DNA of 48,350 bases. Source: Candidatus Poribacteria bacterium. GTDB taxonomy: Bacteria; Poribacteria; WGA-4E; UBA9662. Each line of letters begins with the position of its first letter. Position 1 is the first letter of the stretch. This document shows positions 1 to 8,006 of this stretch, piece after piece. The position numbers and the translations under genes were made by a program. The notes beneath the pieces are model-generated. The model had not been told where the DNA came from and made no database searches. It saw only the letters and a list, made by a program, of their open reading frames with translations. The stretch covers positions 1-48,350 of the forward strand of contig PAQF01000078.1 of the NCBI GenBank assembly GCA_002709695.1, in the 5' to 3' direction.

Positions 1-55
1 CACACCGGATTGCATCAAAGCGAAATTGGTCTGCCATAAGTAGGAGAATGTTCAT
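1..55 (-). CDS. Sulfatase family protein, N-terminal fragment (runs off left edge)
   Basis: The minus strand from an ATG at 55-53 encodes MNILLLMADQFRFDAIRC and then leaves the window, so only about 18 codons are visible. This matches the usual start of arylsulfatase-type proteins (N-[IV]-[LI]-x-[LI]-x-x-D-[DQ]-x-R-x-D), where the Asp binds the catalytic Ca2+. A GGAA element lies about five bases upstream of the ATG. There is no signal peptide, so the enzyme would be cytoplasmic or use an unseen route. The catalytic Cys/Ser motif (CxPSR) lies outside the window. Sulfatases are common in polysaccharide-degrading marine bacteria and fit the neighbouring PhyH and DUF1080 genes. Confidence 0.6.
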   Translation of the reverse strand, partial: MNILLLMADQFRFDAIRC

Positions 56-299
56 TTTCGTTCCAAATAGCTTTCATCCATCTGTCGTCTTGATTTGCAT
101 TATAGTTAATTGAGAACTAAATGTAAATTCCTAAACTTCGTAATGAATTTTGTATTAGATGCTATTTAAGGTGCTATTTCTGTATTTAGCTTCTGATTCT
201 ACCAATTGTTTCTTAGTTTTTTGTTGTATATGTTTTTGGATGACAATATTATTGTAGGAGCTTGGCGCGTAACCAAAATCTGTTGCAATTGCCATTTTT

Positions 300-2294
300 T
301 TGCGACCATCGAATTTAAAATTTTACTTAACAGTTGAAACTCAAATGAGATATCCTTCCCAGTTTGAAAAAACGTCCGTCAATGGTCGAAGCATTGTCAT
401 TGGTTTAATATGTGTTTCACTGATTTGCTTTACGGAAGCTTACAACGATTATTATATTAACAACACTTGGTTAGCAGCACATCACTTCCCTATTGTAGCT
501 GCTTTTTTATTGATGGTTCTAGTGTTAGGGATTAATATTTTTGCTAAGTTGACCCGTTTTTTCTCTCCATTGAAAGTTAGTGAACTAATAACTATATGGT
601 GTATGATGATTGTAGTTGCGAGTTTGCCGACATTGGGGCTAGCAGCGTATATGCTTCCGACACTAGTGGGTCTGACCTACTATGCTACTTCCGAGAACGA
701 ATGGGTCGAATTGTTTCATCACCATTTGCCGGAGTGGTTAATTCCGAGAGGAACCGGAGTCGTACAAAATTTTTTTGAGCCAGCAACTCGTAGTATTGGT
801 GTCCCATGGTTAGCTTGGGTGCCACCGCTATTATTCTGGACTTGTTTCACCTTTCTCCTATGGGGAACAATGGTTTGTTTGTCTACCATTTTAAGACGAC
901 AGTGGGTGGAACAAGAAAAGTTTGCGTTCCCTCTAGTTCAATTGCCAGCTGAAATGTCGCAAGACATGCCAACCTATGGCCTGTTAAATCCTTTTTTTCG
1001 ATCTAAGTCGATGTGGTTGGCCTTTTTGTTCCCAGTTGTTATCCATTCTGTTAGTACTTTACATTTTTACTATCCTATTTTTCCTGAGATACCACTTCGA
1101 TATAGCACTGGGCATTTGTTTGCTGAAAAACCTTGGAATTCCATTCGTCCCTTCAATTTAAACATTCAACCTTCGACTATTGGCTTGTCCTACTTAATGT
1201 CACTAGATGTTTCCTTTAGCCTATGGGCTTTTTATCTGATTTACAAGTTTGAACGGTTAGTGGGGAGTGCAACTGGAATTTCTACCATTTTGTATCATAA
1301 AGGGTTTGTGCCGTATCGAGAAATGGGAGCTTACCTAATTTTGATTTTGTTTTTTTGCTTTTTGTCGAGAAGTCATCTGCAAAACGTATGGGCAAAAACG
1401 ATTTCCAATAAAACTGAAATCTTAGATGTAGACGAGCCATTGCCTTACCGCTGGGCGGTAGTTGGATTATTGATTACATTGGTAGGACTTTCCTTTTTGT
1501 TAATTTTGGCTGGAGCTCACTCATTTTGGTTAATGTTGTCGATCCTCACTTTTTTTGGAGTTGTTTGTGTGATAGATGCTTGGTTGGTGACACGTGGTCT
1601 GTTTTTTATTCATGGCTCTTTTAAAGCACCAGATTTATTTGTATCAGCAATTGGGACTACTCGTTTTGGGGCTGCGAATTTGACCTTAATTGCCTTTCCG
1701 AAACGAATTTTCTTCCGGGATCGACGCGAAATCCTCATGCCGCATTTGGTCAACAGTTTCAAAATCTCTGATGAGGCACAGGTTAACCGCCGTCATCTAC
1801 TCATTGCAATTTGTTTGGCACTAGTAATGGGATCTATAATCTCTTTTTACAGCTATTTGAAACTAGTGTATACCAAAGGAGCAATTACACTAAGTCGGTC
1901 ATGGATCCATACTATTTCTCCTCAAGAACCATTTCGGGAGCTAGAGCGGTTTTTAGTTAATCCACAAGATACTAATTGGCAACAAATGGCTTTTGTAGGA
2001 AGTGGAGCTTTAGCTATGTTTGGCCTTTTGAGCATGCAGTACCGGTTTATGTGGTGGCCATTGCATCCAATTGGTTTTATCACACCAGGTCAATTTCCCA
2101 TGAACAATATTTGGTTCTCTATCTTTTTGGGTTGGTTCTTTAAATCCTTAGTAGTTCGGTATAGTGGGTTGAAAGGGTATCGGCGTGCAAAACCCATCTT
2201 TTTAGGTGTAGTTTTAGGTGAAGCTTTCATTGCGGGGGTATGGGCAATAGTTGGCTTTTTTTCAGGAAAAGGATACAATTTTCTCTATTTTTGA
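300..2294 (+). CDS. Large polytopic membrane protein, DUF6785/DUF6784-like
   Basis: This encodes a protein of 664 residues (649 if the ATG at 345 is used) with about 12-14 hydrophobic helices spread over its length, such as SIVIGLICVSLICFTEAY near the N-terminus and IFLGVVLGEAFIAGVWAI at the C-terminus. I recall this architecture as the DUF6785 (N-terminal) plus DUF6784 (C-terminal) family found in Poribacteria and Planctomycetes, whose function is unknown. A transport role is only a guess. The reading frame opens with TTG at 300; the in-frame ATG at 345 (MRYPSQFEKTSV) is an equally good start, and neither has a clear ribosome binding site. It stands alone, convergent with the PhyH cluster. 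Confidence 0.75.
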   Translation: MRPSNLKFYLTVETQMRYPSQFEKTSVNGRSIVIGLICVSLICFTEAYNDYYINNTWLAAHHFPIVAAFLLMVLVLGINIFAKLTRFFSPLKVSELITIWCMMIVVASLPTLGLAAYMLPTLVGLTYYATSENEWVELFHHHLPEWLIPRGTGVVQNFFEPATRSIGVPWLAWVPPLLFWTCFTFLLWGTMVCLSTILRRQWVEQEKFAFPLVQLPAEMSQDMPTYGLLNPFFRSKSMWLAFLFPVVIHSVSTLHFYYPIFPEIPLRYSTGHLFAEKPWNSIRPFNLNIQPSTIGLSYLMSLDVSFSLWAFYLIYKFERLVGSATGISTILYHKGFVPYREMGAYLILILFFCFLSRSHLQNVWAKTISNKTEILDVDEPLPYRWAVVGLLITLVGLSFLLILAGAHSFWLMLSILTFFGVVCVIDAWLVTRGLFFIHGSFKAPDLFVSAIGTTRFGAANLTLIAFPKRIFFRDRREILMPHLVNSFKISDEAQVNRRHLLIAICLALVMGSIISFYSYLKLVYTKGAITLSRSWIHTISPQEPFRELERFLVNPQDTNWQQMAFVGSGALAMFGLLSMQYRFMWWPLHPIGFITPGQFPMNNIWFSIFLGWFFKSLVVRYSGLKGYRRAKPIFLGVVLGEAFIAGVWAIVGFFSGKGYNFLYF

Positions 2295-2440
2295 GGCTTG
2301 TTCTGGGGCTTGGAATGTGCGTGTTGGTAGGGGCTTAGGAGCTGTTGTGAGAGACACTCTTTTTAAAATTACTAGTGGAAAGGTTATCAATTGATTTATA
2401 TCAGTTTGAAACTTTTCCGACTGGACTGGTCAGTTTTTGA

Positions 2441-3310
2441 TTAGTTGACTGGGGTTGTGGCCGGGTCTCGCTTAGCATCTGCATCTTCCTGGACCCACAT
2501 TTTCCAAAGTTTAGTCTCGGGAATAGTAACATCCATCTGACGGGAAAGAACGAGATCATCAATTCCGAACAGTCGCATGAGGCGTCGATCTTTTTGTTGC
2601 TGAGCTGCTTCGATAATCTGTTGAACATTGGGGCCAGTATGTTGGTCTCGATGTGGCAGATAACTTTTATTGTAAAAACGACTCATAAAATATCGTGGCT
2701 GGCCACTTATGTTTGGTGAGGCCGCGTGAACTAAAGCTGAGTGGATAACCACAACATCACCTGCTCGAGCGTAAATGAAGTGTTCATTGGGTTGTGCTTG
2801 AAATTGATTTTGGACTAGATTTTCGGAACGGTGTGAGCCGGGTAATATCCGCAGTGGGCCAATCTTCTTATCTATATCTTGGAAATAGGTTAAGACATTG
2901 CAAGCATTTGGTGGGAGATAATCGCTAGTCCAACCAACAGGAATTGTCCACATGTCTCGGTGCCAATTTCTTGTTTCGACCTCGAGCTGTTCTGCAGCTA
3001 CTGGCTCGGTTAGGTTAATACGCAAACTTTCAAGTTGTACAAAAGGGCCCATCAATAATTCTAGAAAATCCAGAATTACTGGGTTGGTGACAGCAGGTAA
3101 CATTATCTTGGGGGCATGTTCCACCAAATTATCCATTACAATTTGCTTGCCTAGACCATATTTTGATGGTCGCTGAATTGGATCGAATTCCTGAATTAGC
3201 TGGTGAAAAGACTTTTTCCAGATATTGATTGTTTGGAGATCAATTCGCCCTTCTAGTATGGTGTACCCAGTTTGTTGGAATTGCTCCAGATATTTGTTTT
3301 CTGTTGCCAT
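2441..3310 (-). CDS. PhyH family Fe(II)/2-oxoglutarate dioxygenase (third gene of PhyH cluster)
   Basis: This 289-residue protein has the double-stranded beta-helix signature of phytanoyl-CoA dioxygenase-like enzymes: an HxD pair (H117-R-D119 in NWHRDMW), a distal His (about H195 in HSALVHAASPN) and an Arg (about R206 in GQPRYFMS) positioned to bind 2-oxoglutarate. All iron ligands are present, so it should be active as an oxygenase. The substrate cannot be read from sequence. It is cytoplasmic, with no signal peptide. It lies 30 bases downstream of a second PhyH gene and 130 bases upstream of the convergent membrane protein. The three PhyH proteins here are clearly divergent from one another, so this is not a recent tandem duplication. 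Confidence 0.9.
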   Translation of the reverse strand: MATENKYLEQFQQTGYTILEGRIDLQTINIWKKSFHQLIQEFDPIQRPSKYGLGKQIVMDNLVEHAPKIMLPAVTNPVILDFLELLMGPFVQLESLRINLTEPVAAEQLEVETRNWHRDMWTIPVGWTSDYLPPNACNVLTYFQDIDKKIGPLRILPGSHRSENLVQNQFQAQPNEHFIYARAGDVVVIHSALVHAASPNISGQPRYFMSRFYNKSYLPHRDQHTGPNVQQIIEAAQQQKDRRLMRLFGIDDLVLSRQMDVTIPETKLWKMWVQEDADAKRDPATTPVN

Positions 3311-3340
3311 AATTAGATTGTTTGGTTTGGGTGTTCTCTA

Positions 3341-4174
3341 TTATTCCCACATATCCAAGCCAAGCAATTTCTTACCCAAGGATGTGAGTTGTGCCACAGG
3401 GTGTTCTTTTTCCCACCCCCGTGGATCACCAGGGAAAGCGTTGGATGGTGGTTCTTCCCGGTTTTTCCAGAGGTTAATTCGCTGTTGACGGTAATCTTCA
3501 TTTTCCATTCTAGCAGGGCTCATGCTGATATATTGTGCTAGTCGTGGTTTGTTTGATGTGTTGTGAGCATTACCGTGTGCTAATGCTCGATGCCAGATGA
3601 GTAAGTCCCCAGCTTTACCTGAAATTGCCTTTGGTGTGAATTCTCTCAGGCTGGGAATTTCGTATTTATAATTTGGTGGGCGGTTTGCACCAAAATCTGC
3701 TAATTGGTGGTGAATACCGGGAATACATTGAAACCCTCCCTGATTCTCCTCCGTGTCAGTCAAGTATAGTACACCTTGTACACCAAAACTTAAAGGTAAC
3801 TTAGATGTATCTGCATCCCAATGAATGAAACCCTCGTTTGCATAATCAGGGTAATTTGGATGGGCTGGTGGTTTGAAACTGATGCGATCGATCGACACCC
3901 ACAGCTTTTCTGTCTCCCAAATCTCGGTGAAAATCTGATGTATTCGTGAATGCTGGCGGTTGTCCCACATTGCCTGATGGTGATACATCTCGACCATTCC
4001 ATTAGTACGAAGTGGTCTACGATACCAATCATCAGGCTTGTCATGTGTCATACCAAGAAAGTTGTACATCGCATCTATTACGGCATCAAGATTCTTCTGG
4101 GGCAAAGCCTTGGGAACAATAATGTAGCCGTTTTTTCTGAAAAAATTCCAATCGTTGTTAGAAAGTATCGCCAT
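3341..4174 (-). CDS. PhyH family Fe(II)/2-oxoglutarate dioxygenase (second gene of PhyH cluster)
   Basis: This 277-residue protein has the PhyH fold signatures: H118-W-D120 in FIHWDADTS, followed by a beta-strand region GVQGVLYLTDTEENQGGFQ, a GIH turn, and the distal iron ligand about H200 in HRALAHGNAHN, with R211 as the probable 2-oxoglutarate anchor. The N-terminus (FFRKNGYIIVPKAL) is typical of the family. The ATG start at 4174 lies 62 bases after the stop of the upstream PhyH gene on the same strand, which suggests co-transcription. The substrate is unknown; characterised relatives hydroxylate diverse small molecules, including ectoine and acyl-CoAs. It is probably cytoplasmic. Confidence 0.9.
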   Translation of the reverse strand: MAILSNNDWNFFRKNGYIIVPKALPQKNLDAVIDAMYNFLGMTHDKPDDWYRRPLRTNGMVEMYHHQAMWDNRQHSRIHQIFTEIWETEKLWVSIDRISFKPPAHPNYPDYANEGFIHWDADTSKLPLSFGVQGVLYLTDTEENQGGFQCIPGIHHQLADFGANRPPNYKYEIPSLREFTPKAISGKAGDLLIWHRALAHGNAHNTSNKPRLAQYISMSPARMENEDYRQQRINLWKNREEPPSNAFPGDPRGWEKEHPVAQLTSLGKKLLGLDMWE

Positions 4175-4236
4175 TTTGTTTGCTTTGGTATCTGTTACTT
4201 GTTTAAGTTATTGTATCATAGCATGGTGGGACATTC

Positions 4237-5106
4237 TCAAGTTGGAGAAGCATCCTGTTGTGCTAATTTTCCTTCCTGATTCCAAGCATGTCCGAAGGGG
4301 TGACCGGGGTAACGACTGGATTTAGGTAGGCGGATTACGCCTACGTCACATCGTACCCGACCCCGTTTCTCTCCGCATACTAGTAGACCTGTATCTTCCC
4401 AGACGCCGTCTGCTAGCTGATAAGAATCATCAGCACGATACTGGAAAACAACGCCGCGACGTAGTCGCCCAGAGATATTAGCGGGTGAACCATGAAGTGC
4501 CAAACAATGGTGGATGCTAATCCCCCCTGCTTTCGGTGTTACTTGTGCTATCTGAAGTTCGTCGTCCCAATATTGTGACTCTTGGCACATTCCTGTGAAG
4601 AGCCCATCCTGCATATGGTTTAGCAAGCCTAGTTTGTGGCTTCCTCGAACGACCTGCATACAGCCATTTGAGGGTGTCGAATCGTCCAGAAGTACCATCA
4701 CAGCGACCAAATCTGTATTAGTGTGTGGGAAATACGCGAAGTCTTGGTGCCAAGCAAATGGGCCTTTCCCTTTCATAGGTGGCTTTGTTGCTAGTTTAGA
4801 GTGTTGAAGCTGGATATTGGGACCGATCAGTGGTGTTATTCGTTTCAGAATACGTGGACTTTTGGCCAATTCCATGAAAATTGGATGCTTGACTGTGACC
4901 TCTAACAAATGCACTGTTTTGTTCTCATGGTCTTGTTTCTTCCACTCAGTTACTACTTCGGGCGAGTCACACGCTTCGCGAAGTAGCTCGACGTCGCTAG
5001 GAGGGAAGACATCATCAATCACAAGGTATGCTTCTTCCCAGAAGCACTGTATCTGTTCATTTGTAAGTCTTGTAACTTTTGTGTTGGGTGTGAGTAGTTG
5101 ACTCAT
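4237..5106 (-). CDS. PhyH family Fe(II)/2-oxoglutarate dioxygenase (first gene of PhyH cluster)
   Basis: This 289-residue dioxygenase has H120-Q-D122 (FAWHQDFAYFPH), the G-C-M-Q-V-V-R-G-S-H turn common in PhyH proteins, the distal ligand about H205 (CLALHGSPANISG) and an Arg-rich strand after it that would bind 2-oxoglutarate. The ATG at 5106 is preceded by AAGGAG about 12 bases upstream. It appears to head a three-gene PhyH transcript (5106 to 2441) with gaps of 62 and 30 bases. The HQD version of the motif and the preserved SH turn make it closest to the classical PhyH group. The reaction and substrate are not identifiable from sequence alone. Confidence 0.9.
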   Translation of the reverse strand: MSQLLTPNTKVTRLTNEQIQCFWEEAYLVIDDVFPPSDVELLREACDSPEVVTEWKKQDHENKTVHLLEVTVKHPIFMELAKSPRILKRITPLIGPNIQLQHSKLATKPPMKGKGPFAWHQDFAYFPHTNTDLVAVMVLLDDSTPSNGCMQVVRGSHKLGLLNHMQDGLFTGMCQESQYWDDELQIAQVTPKAGGISIHHCLALHGSPANISGRLRRGVVFQYRADDSYQLADGVWEDTGLLVCGEKRGRVRCDVGVIRLPKSSRYPGHPFGHAWNQEGKLAQQDASPT

Positions 5107-5250
5107 CGTTATCGTTGTCTCCTTCGTCTTCTTTAATTGTCTTCTTGGGACTGATTAGGGAGGGAAGAACAAAACAACATCGTAGCAAAGTAAGAAAACA
5201 TAACACATATTTACCGAACATTACAGGTGTTTTTCGTGTTTCTCAAAATC

Positions 5251-5280
5251 ATAATATATGAACCGATAGCTTAGTGTAAA
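5251..5280 (-). promoter_or_regulatory. Candidate sigma-70 promoter for the PhyH trio
   Basis: Read on the minus strand, TTTACA (5280-5275) and TATTAT (5256-5251) are separated by 18 bases. This would start transcription near 5244 and leave a leader of about 140 bases before the PhyH start at 5106. Assigned by eye in an AT-rich region, so chance matches are possible. Confidence 0.35.
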
Positions 5281-5561
5281 TCGTGATATCCTTAATTTTA
5301 TTTTGGTTCAAAAGTTTTTTTAGGCTTATAGAGTTTTTTCTTCATTAAAGGCGAGGGTTCTCCAGATGTAGGGAAGTAAAATAAATTGGAGTTGCCAAGA
5401 AAAAGAATTAGTGATGCTTTTGTTTATGCCTTTTGTTGAGTATGGGGTTTTTGTGAGCATGTATTGATTTTTGTGTTTCGATAGGATTTTGATTTGTTGG
5501 TAGTGAGGTTTTAGTCTCCTGTGATTTAACTGCCGCCGAATATAGTAGTAAGTAGCTTGGG

Positions 5562-5586
5562 ACGGTATGTCATTTTGACATGCCGT
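5562..5586. promoter_or_regulatory. Inverted repeat upstream of hsp20, candidate activator site
   Basis: ACGGTATGTC (5562-5571) and GACATGCCGT (5577-5586) form a near-perfect inverted repeat: 10-base arms, one mismatch that would be a G:U pair in RNA, and a 5-base spacer. No T-run follows, so it does not look like a terminator. Its centre lies about 130 bases upstream of the predicted sigma-54 start of hsp20, a usual distance for an enhancer-binding-protein site. The function is inferred. Confidence 0.4.
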
Positions 5587-5677
5587 TGCATAAGGTTCTA
5601 TTACCAAAATGGCATACTTTTTAGAATTATTTAACATGAAATTCTGTAAATTCCTGTTATAGCTAATATTCACTAGT

Positions 5678-5694
5678 TTGGCATTCTAATTGCA
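5678..5694 (+). promoter_or_regulatory. Sigma-54 (-24/-12) type promoter upstream of hsp20
   Basis: TTGGCATTCTAATTGCA matches the RpoN consensus TGGCA-N6-TTGC exactly, with the required 10 bases between GG (5680-5681) and GC (5692-5693). The predicted start is near 5705, giving a leader of about 57 bases to the hsp20 ATG. I found no good -35/-10 pair and no CIRCE element (TTAGCACTC-N9-GAGTGCTAA) in this interval, which makes the sigma-54 reading more attractive. Confidence 0.5.
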
Positions 5695-5761
5695 CATTGA
5701 GCTGAACAGTTAAAAAATACAAAATCTAAAATTCAACATACATCAAAGTAGGAGATTTTAA

Positions 5762-6193
5762 ATGAATAAACTTACACAATACAAGCCTTTTTCAGCTTTT
5801 AGTCTGTTTGATAGTGAATTACATAATCTTTTCAATCAATTGTCCAATCATCGTTCAGAGACAAAGTGGGTGCCTGCAGTTGATATCATTGAGGCAGATG
5901 ACCATTTTGAATTACACGCTGAAGTTCCAGGAGTGTTGCAAGAAGATGTTAAGATTGCGATTGAGGATAATGTTTTAACTATATCTGGAGAAAAAAATGT
6001 TGACACAAAAAGCGAGGGGCGAACTCGTCATCGTGTAGAGCGCAGCAGCGGGAAATTCGAAAGATCGTTTCAGTTACCTGAGACAGTAGAAGTAGATCAA
6101 ACTAAAGCTGACTACAAGGCAGGTATCTTGACGATATCTCTGCCTAAAGCCGAAAAGACTAAACCGAAAGAGATTGAGATCAAAGTCGGATAA
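5762..6193 (+). CDS. Hsp20/alpha-crystallin family small heat shock protein
   Basis: This 143-residue ATP-independent holdase binds unfolding proteins and passes them to DnaK or ClpB. After a short N-terminal arm (SAFSLFDSELHNLFNQL) comes the alpha-crystallin domain from about residue 38 (WVPAVDIIEADDHFELHAEVPGV) to 135, with the A-x-x-x-x-G-x-L-x-I-x-x-P signature as YKAGILTISLPK. The C-terminal I-x-I motif used in oligomer assembly is IEI in KEIEIKVG. The length is normal. The ATG has a clear AGGAG (5750-5754) seven bases upstream. The gene is monocistronic: a sigma-54-like promoter precedes it and a strong terminator follows 20 bases after the stop. A DnaJ-domain protein and ClpB are elsewhere in the window. 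Confidence 0.95.
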   Translation: MNKLTQYKPFSAFSLFDSELHNLFNQLSNHRSETKWVPAVDIIEADDHFELHAEVPGVLQEDVKIAIEDNVLTISGEKNVDTKSEGRTRHRVERSSGKFERSFQLPETVEVDQTKADYKAGILTISLPKAEKTKPKEIEIKVG

Positions 6194-6213
6194 TATTGAC
6201 AAACCCAAATATT

Positions 6214-6240
6214 CCCTGCATCTTTGGATGCAGGGTTTTT
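6214..6240 (+). terminator. Rho-independent terminator of hsp20
   Basis: A perfect 9-base stem, CCCTGCATC (6214-6222) with GATGCAGGG (6227-6235), a TTTG loop and a following TTTTT run (6236-6240), 20 bases after the hsp20 stop. It is the clearest intrinsic terminator in the window. Confidence 0.9.
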
Positions 6241-6381
6241 ATGGGGGGGTAGCTGTGATTTTTACCTTCAGTATTTCGCTCTGGAACATTTAAATTCGAT
6301 ACTCATAGAGTATATTTCCTGATCAATACGCTTGATTATTTTGCAAATGAATCTCAAAGAAACAATTCTTTTTCAAGCCCA

Positions 6382-6739
6382 TTAACTCTCCTCAGGTATG
6401 TCAATTTCTTTGGTTGTTTCCATACTCTGAATTATAGGATCCTGATAGGGAATACCACCATCCCACTGAATAATCCTGCCATTAGGATAGTTACCTTTTC
6501 CAATTGGTATATCTGGATGAAAGCTTAGTCCAATTTTGCGTTTCAACTCGATTAGGACCATCACCAATTACTAAACAGCGATTTTCAAAAATAGGTGAAT
6601 GGAAATAGATAGTCTGACTGCCAGAGATATCAATTGGAAAAAGTGATAATTGATAACGGCAGCATAATGCACGTTTTTCGGATGACTTCGCCTCCTTGAT
6701 GTCATCCGCAAGTAGAGTTTTTAAAGCTAGATTTTCCAA
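6382..6739 (-). pseudogene. Possible decayed gene split by a frameshift
   Basis: Two overlapping minus-strand frames look like one protein interrupted near 6540. The first (from TTG at 6739) reads SSEKRALCCRYQLSLFPID, IYFHSPIFENRCLVIGDGPN and then runs out of frame at 6491. The second frame (to the stop at 6382) continues with IGLSFHPDIPIGKGNYPNG and IIQWDGGIPYQDP. Both halves have protein-like composition, unlike the usual antisense shadows, but the total is only about 118 residues. An in-frame stop lies just upstream of 6739. I do not recognise the family; the KRALCCRYQ segment faintly recalls the C-terminal half of some PhyH proteins. It could also be chance. Confidence 0.3.
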
Positions 6740-6862
6740 GGAAATTTATATTCAGATGAGTTTTAACTGTATTGGTTCGGTTTAATCGTTTATCATCTTG
6801 ATATAAAGTAAAGGATCCCTGCATCAATCACGTTTTAGAAACTTTTTTAGGTTTTCCTTTGA

Positions 6863-6892
6863 TTGACACTCTTCAGTTTTCTATGGTATATT
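6863..6892 (+). promoter_or_regulatory. Sigma-70 promoter upstream of the DUF1080 gene
   Basis: TTGACA (6863-6868), an 18-base spacer and TATATT (6887-6892) with TGG just before it as an extended -10. The predicted start is near 6899, giving a 5' leader of about 240 bases to the ATG at 7141, unusually long for this window. Confidence 0.5.
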
Positions 6893-6916
6893 GAGCTTAG
6901 AGAAAACGTATAATTG

Positions 6917-6936
6917 ATGGTGTCAATTGAGACCAT
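6917..6936. promoter_or_regulatory. 20-base dyad just downstream of the DUF1080 promoter, candidate operator
   Basis: ATGGT-G-TCAATTGA-G-ACCAT is a palindrome centred on CAATTG with one symmetric mismatch pair. It begins about 18 bases after the predicted transcription start, where a bound repressor would block RNA polymerase. The regulator is unknown. Confidence 0.4.
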
Positions 6937-7140
6937 TGACGGTAATAGAAGTGCTATGCGTCTCGCTTGGATCCTTGTTCCTTGCAAGGGGCTGATTAAG
7001 TACTACAACACTTTTTCTTAGTCTCGGCATTATTCCGCTACTAATTGCTTGGTCATGTGTTCAAACTCAAACCAAAAATGGTCCTTTTAACTGGAATCTA
7101 GAAATAAGAAATTAAGATAATTCACTAAGGAGTACAAATA

Positions 7141-7851
7141 ATGAGTGTTGGATATAATGACACACCAATACTTCCTGATTCTGAATGGCATGTCCATGAT
7201 GGGGATCGGCCGCAGCCTGCAATTGTTACCCCTGGTACACAGGAAAGTCTTGGAGGTGCCCCATCTGATGCCGTAGTTCTTTTTGATGGAGCAGATACAT
7301 CAAAATGGGTTGGCCGAGATGGTGAAGTACAGTGGAAAGTTGAAGACGGTTACATGGAAGTAACTCGCACTGGAGACATAAAAACCAAAGACAGTTTTGG
7401 CAACTGCCAGCTTCATATAGAATGGGCTTCACCAAGTGAAGTTAAAGGTGAAAGTCAGGGGCGAGGAAACAGTGGCGTGTTTCTGATGGATAGATACGAA
7501 ATCCAAGTACTTGACGGTTATGATAACATTACTTATGCTGATGGAATCACTGCGGCTATTTATGGGCAATACCCACCTTTGGTAAACGCGTGTCGAAAAC
7601 CTGGTGAATGGCAAACATATGACATCATTTTTATAGGTCCTCGCTTTGATGGAAACGAATTAATTCAACCAGCCTATGCAACCATTATTCATAATGGGGT
7701 TCTCGTCCACCATCATCAGGCTGTTTTGGGACCCACTGGACATAGAAGCTTGTCATCGTATAGCCAACCGCATCCTCCAGAAGCACCACTCCGATTGCAA
7801 GATCATGGAGATCTTGTTCGATACCGTAACATCTGGATTCGACCAATCTAA
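7141..7851 (+). CDS. DUF1080 (3-keto-disaccharide hydrolase-like) protein
   Basis: This 236-residue protein of the DUF1080 family has a concanavalin-like beta-sandwich. Some members have been assigned 3-keto-glycoside hydrolysis. Recognisable segments are VVLFDGADTSKWVGRDG near residue 45 (usual FDGxxxxxW), WKVEDGYMEV, the strand FGNCQLHIEWASP, then GNSGVFLMDRYEIQVLDGY and the later GEWQTYDIIF and NGVLVHHH. Unlike many relatives there is no signal peptide, so it is probably cytoplasmic. The ATG has AAGGAG (7127-7132) eight bases upstream. It stands alone, with its own promoter and a candidate operator. The sulfatase, PhyH and oxidoreductase genes nearby suggest carbohydrate catabolism, but the substrate is not visible. 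Confidence 0.88.
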   Translation: MSVGYNDTPILPDSEWHVHDGDRPQPAIVTPGTQESLGGAPSDAVVLFDGADTSKWVGRDGEVQWKVEDGYMEVTRTGDIKTKDSFGNCQLHIEWASPSEVKGESQGRGNSGVFLMDRYEIQVLDGYDNITYADGITAAIYGQYPPLVNACRKPGEWQTYDIIFIGPRFDGNELIQPAYATIIHNGVLVHHHQAVLGPTGHRSLSSYSQPHPPEAPLRLQDHGDLVRYRNIWIRPI

Positions 7852-8006
7852 ACCAAAATCAGTCATAATCGCAGACAAATCTGTTTTCTGCTAAGGTTGC
7901 TAGTAGTATGCAGGGAAAAGATTAATGAATTCAAGATGTCAGTAAAATTGAAACTTAGACCGAGTTTGCAGTCAAGGCGCTAGCAACTCTAGTAAGAGTT
8001 TCTCTG

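Larger units (their letters stand above)
5107..5761. other. 655-base intergenic region between PhyH trio and hsp20
   Basis: I see no convincing gene here. A 115-codon minus-strand frame (5673-5326) has low-complexity Lys/Asn/Tyr/Gln-rich translation, no recognisable domain and no ribosome binding site. The region holds the divergent promoters of the PhyH trio and hsp20, plus a dyad at 5562-5586. Confidence 0.6.
6241..7140. other. 900-base region with little clear coding content before the DUF1080 gene
   Basis: No intact recognisable gene is visible. The stretch holds a possibly decayed minus-strand frame (6382-6739), a good promoter on the plus strand near 6863-6892, a 20-base dyad just after it (6917-6936) and a leader of about 240 bases to the DUF1080 start. 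The leader contains small dyads such as CCTTGCAAGG but matches no riboswitch that I know. Confidence 0.5.

Noticed and set aside
2401-2440. Weak stem with TTTTT after the PhyH trio and the membrane protein
   Set aside because: Only a 4-bp stem could be formed; not enough to call a terminator.
3950-4279. 109-codon plus-strand frame in the PhyH cluster
   Set aside because: Antisense to two PhyH genes whose catalytic motifs are intact; no ribosome site or domain.
5326-5673. 115-codon minus-strand open frame upstream of hsp20
   Set aside because: Low-complexity Lys/Asn/Tyr/Gln-rich translation without any domain, no ribosome site, and it covers the dyad at 5562-5586. It is best read as regulatory intergenic DNA.
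5674-5761. CIRCE/HrcA operator for hsp20
   Set aside because: No TTAGCACTC-N9-GAGTGCTAA or close variant was found.
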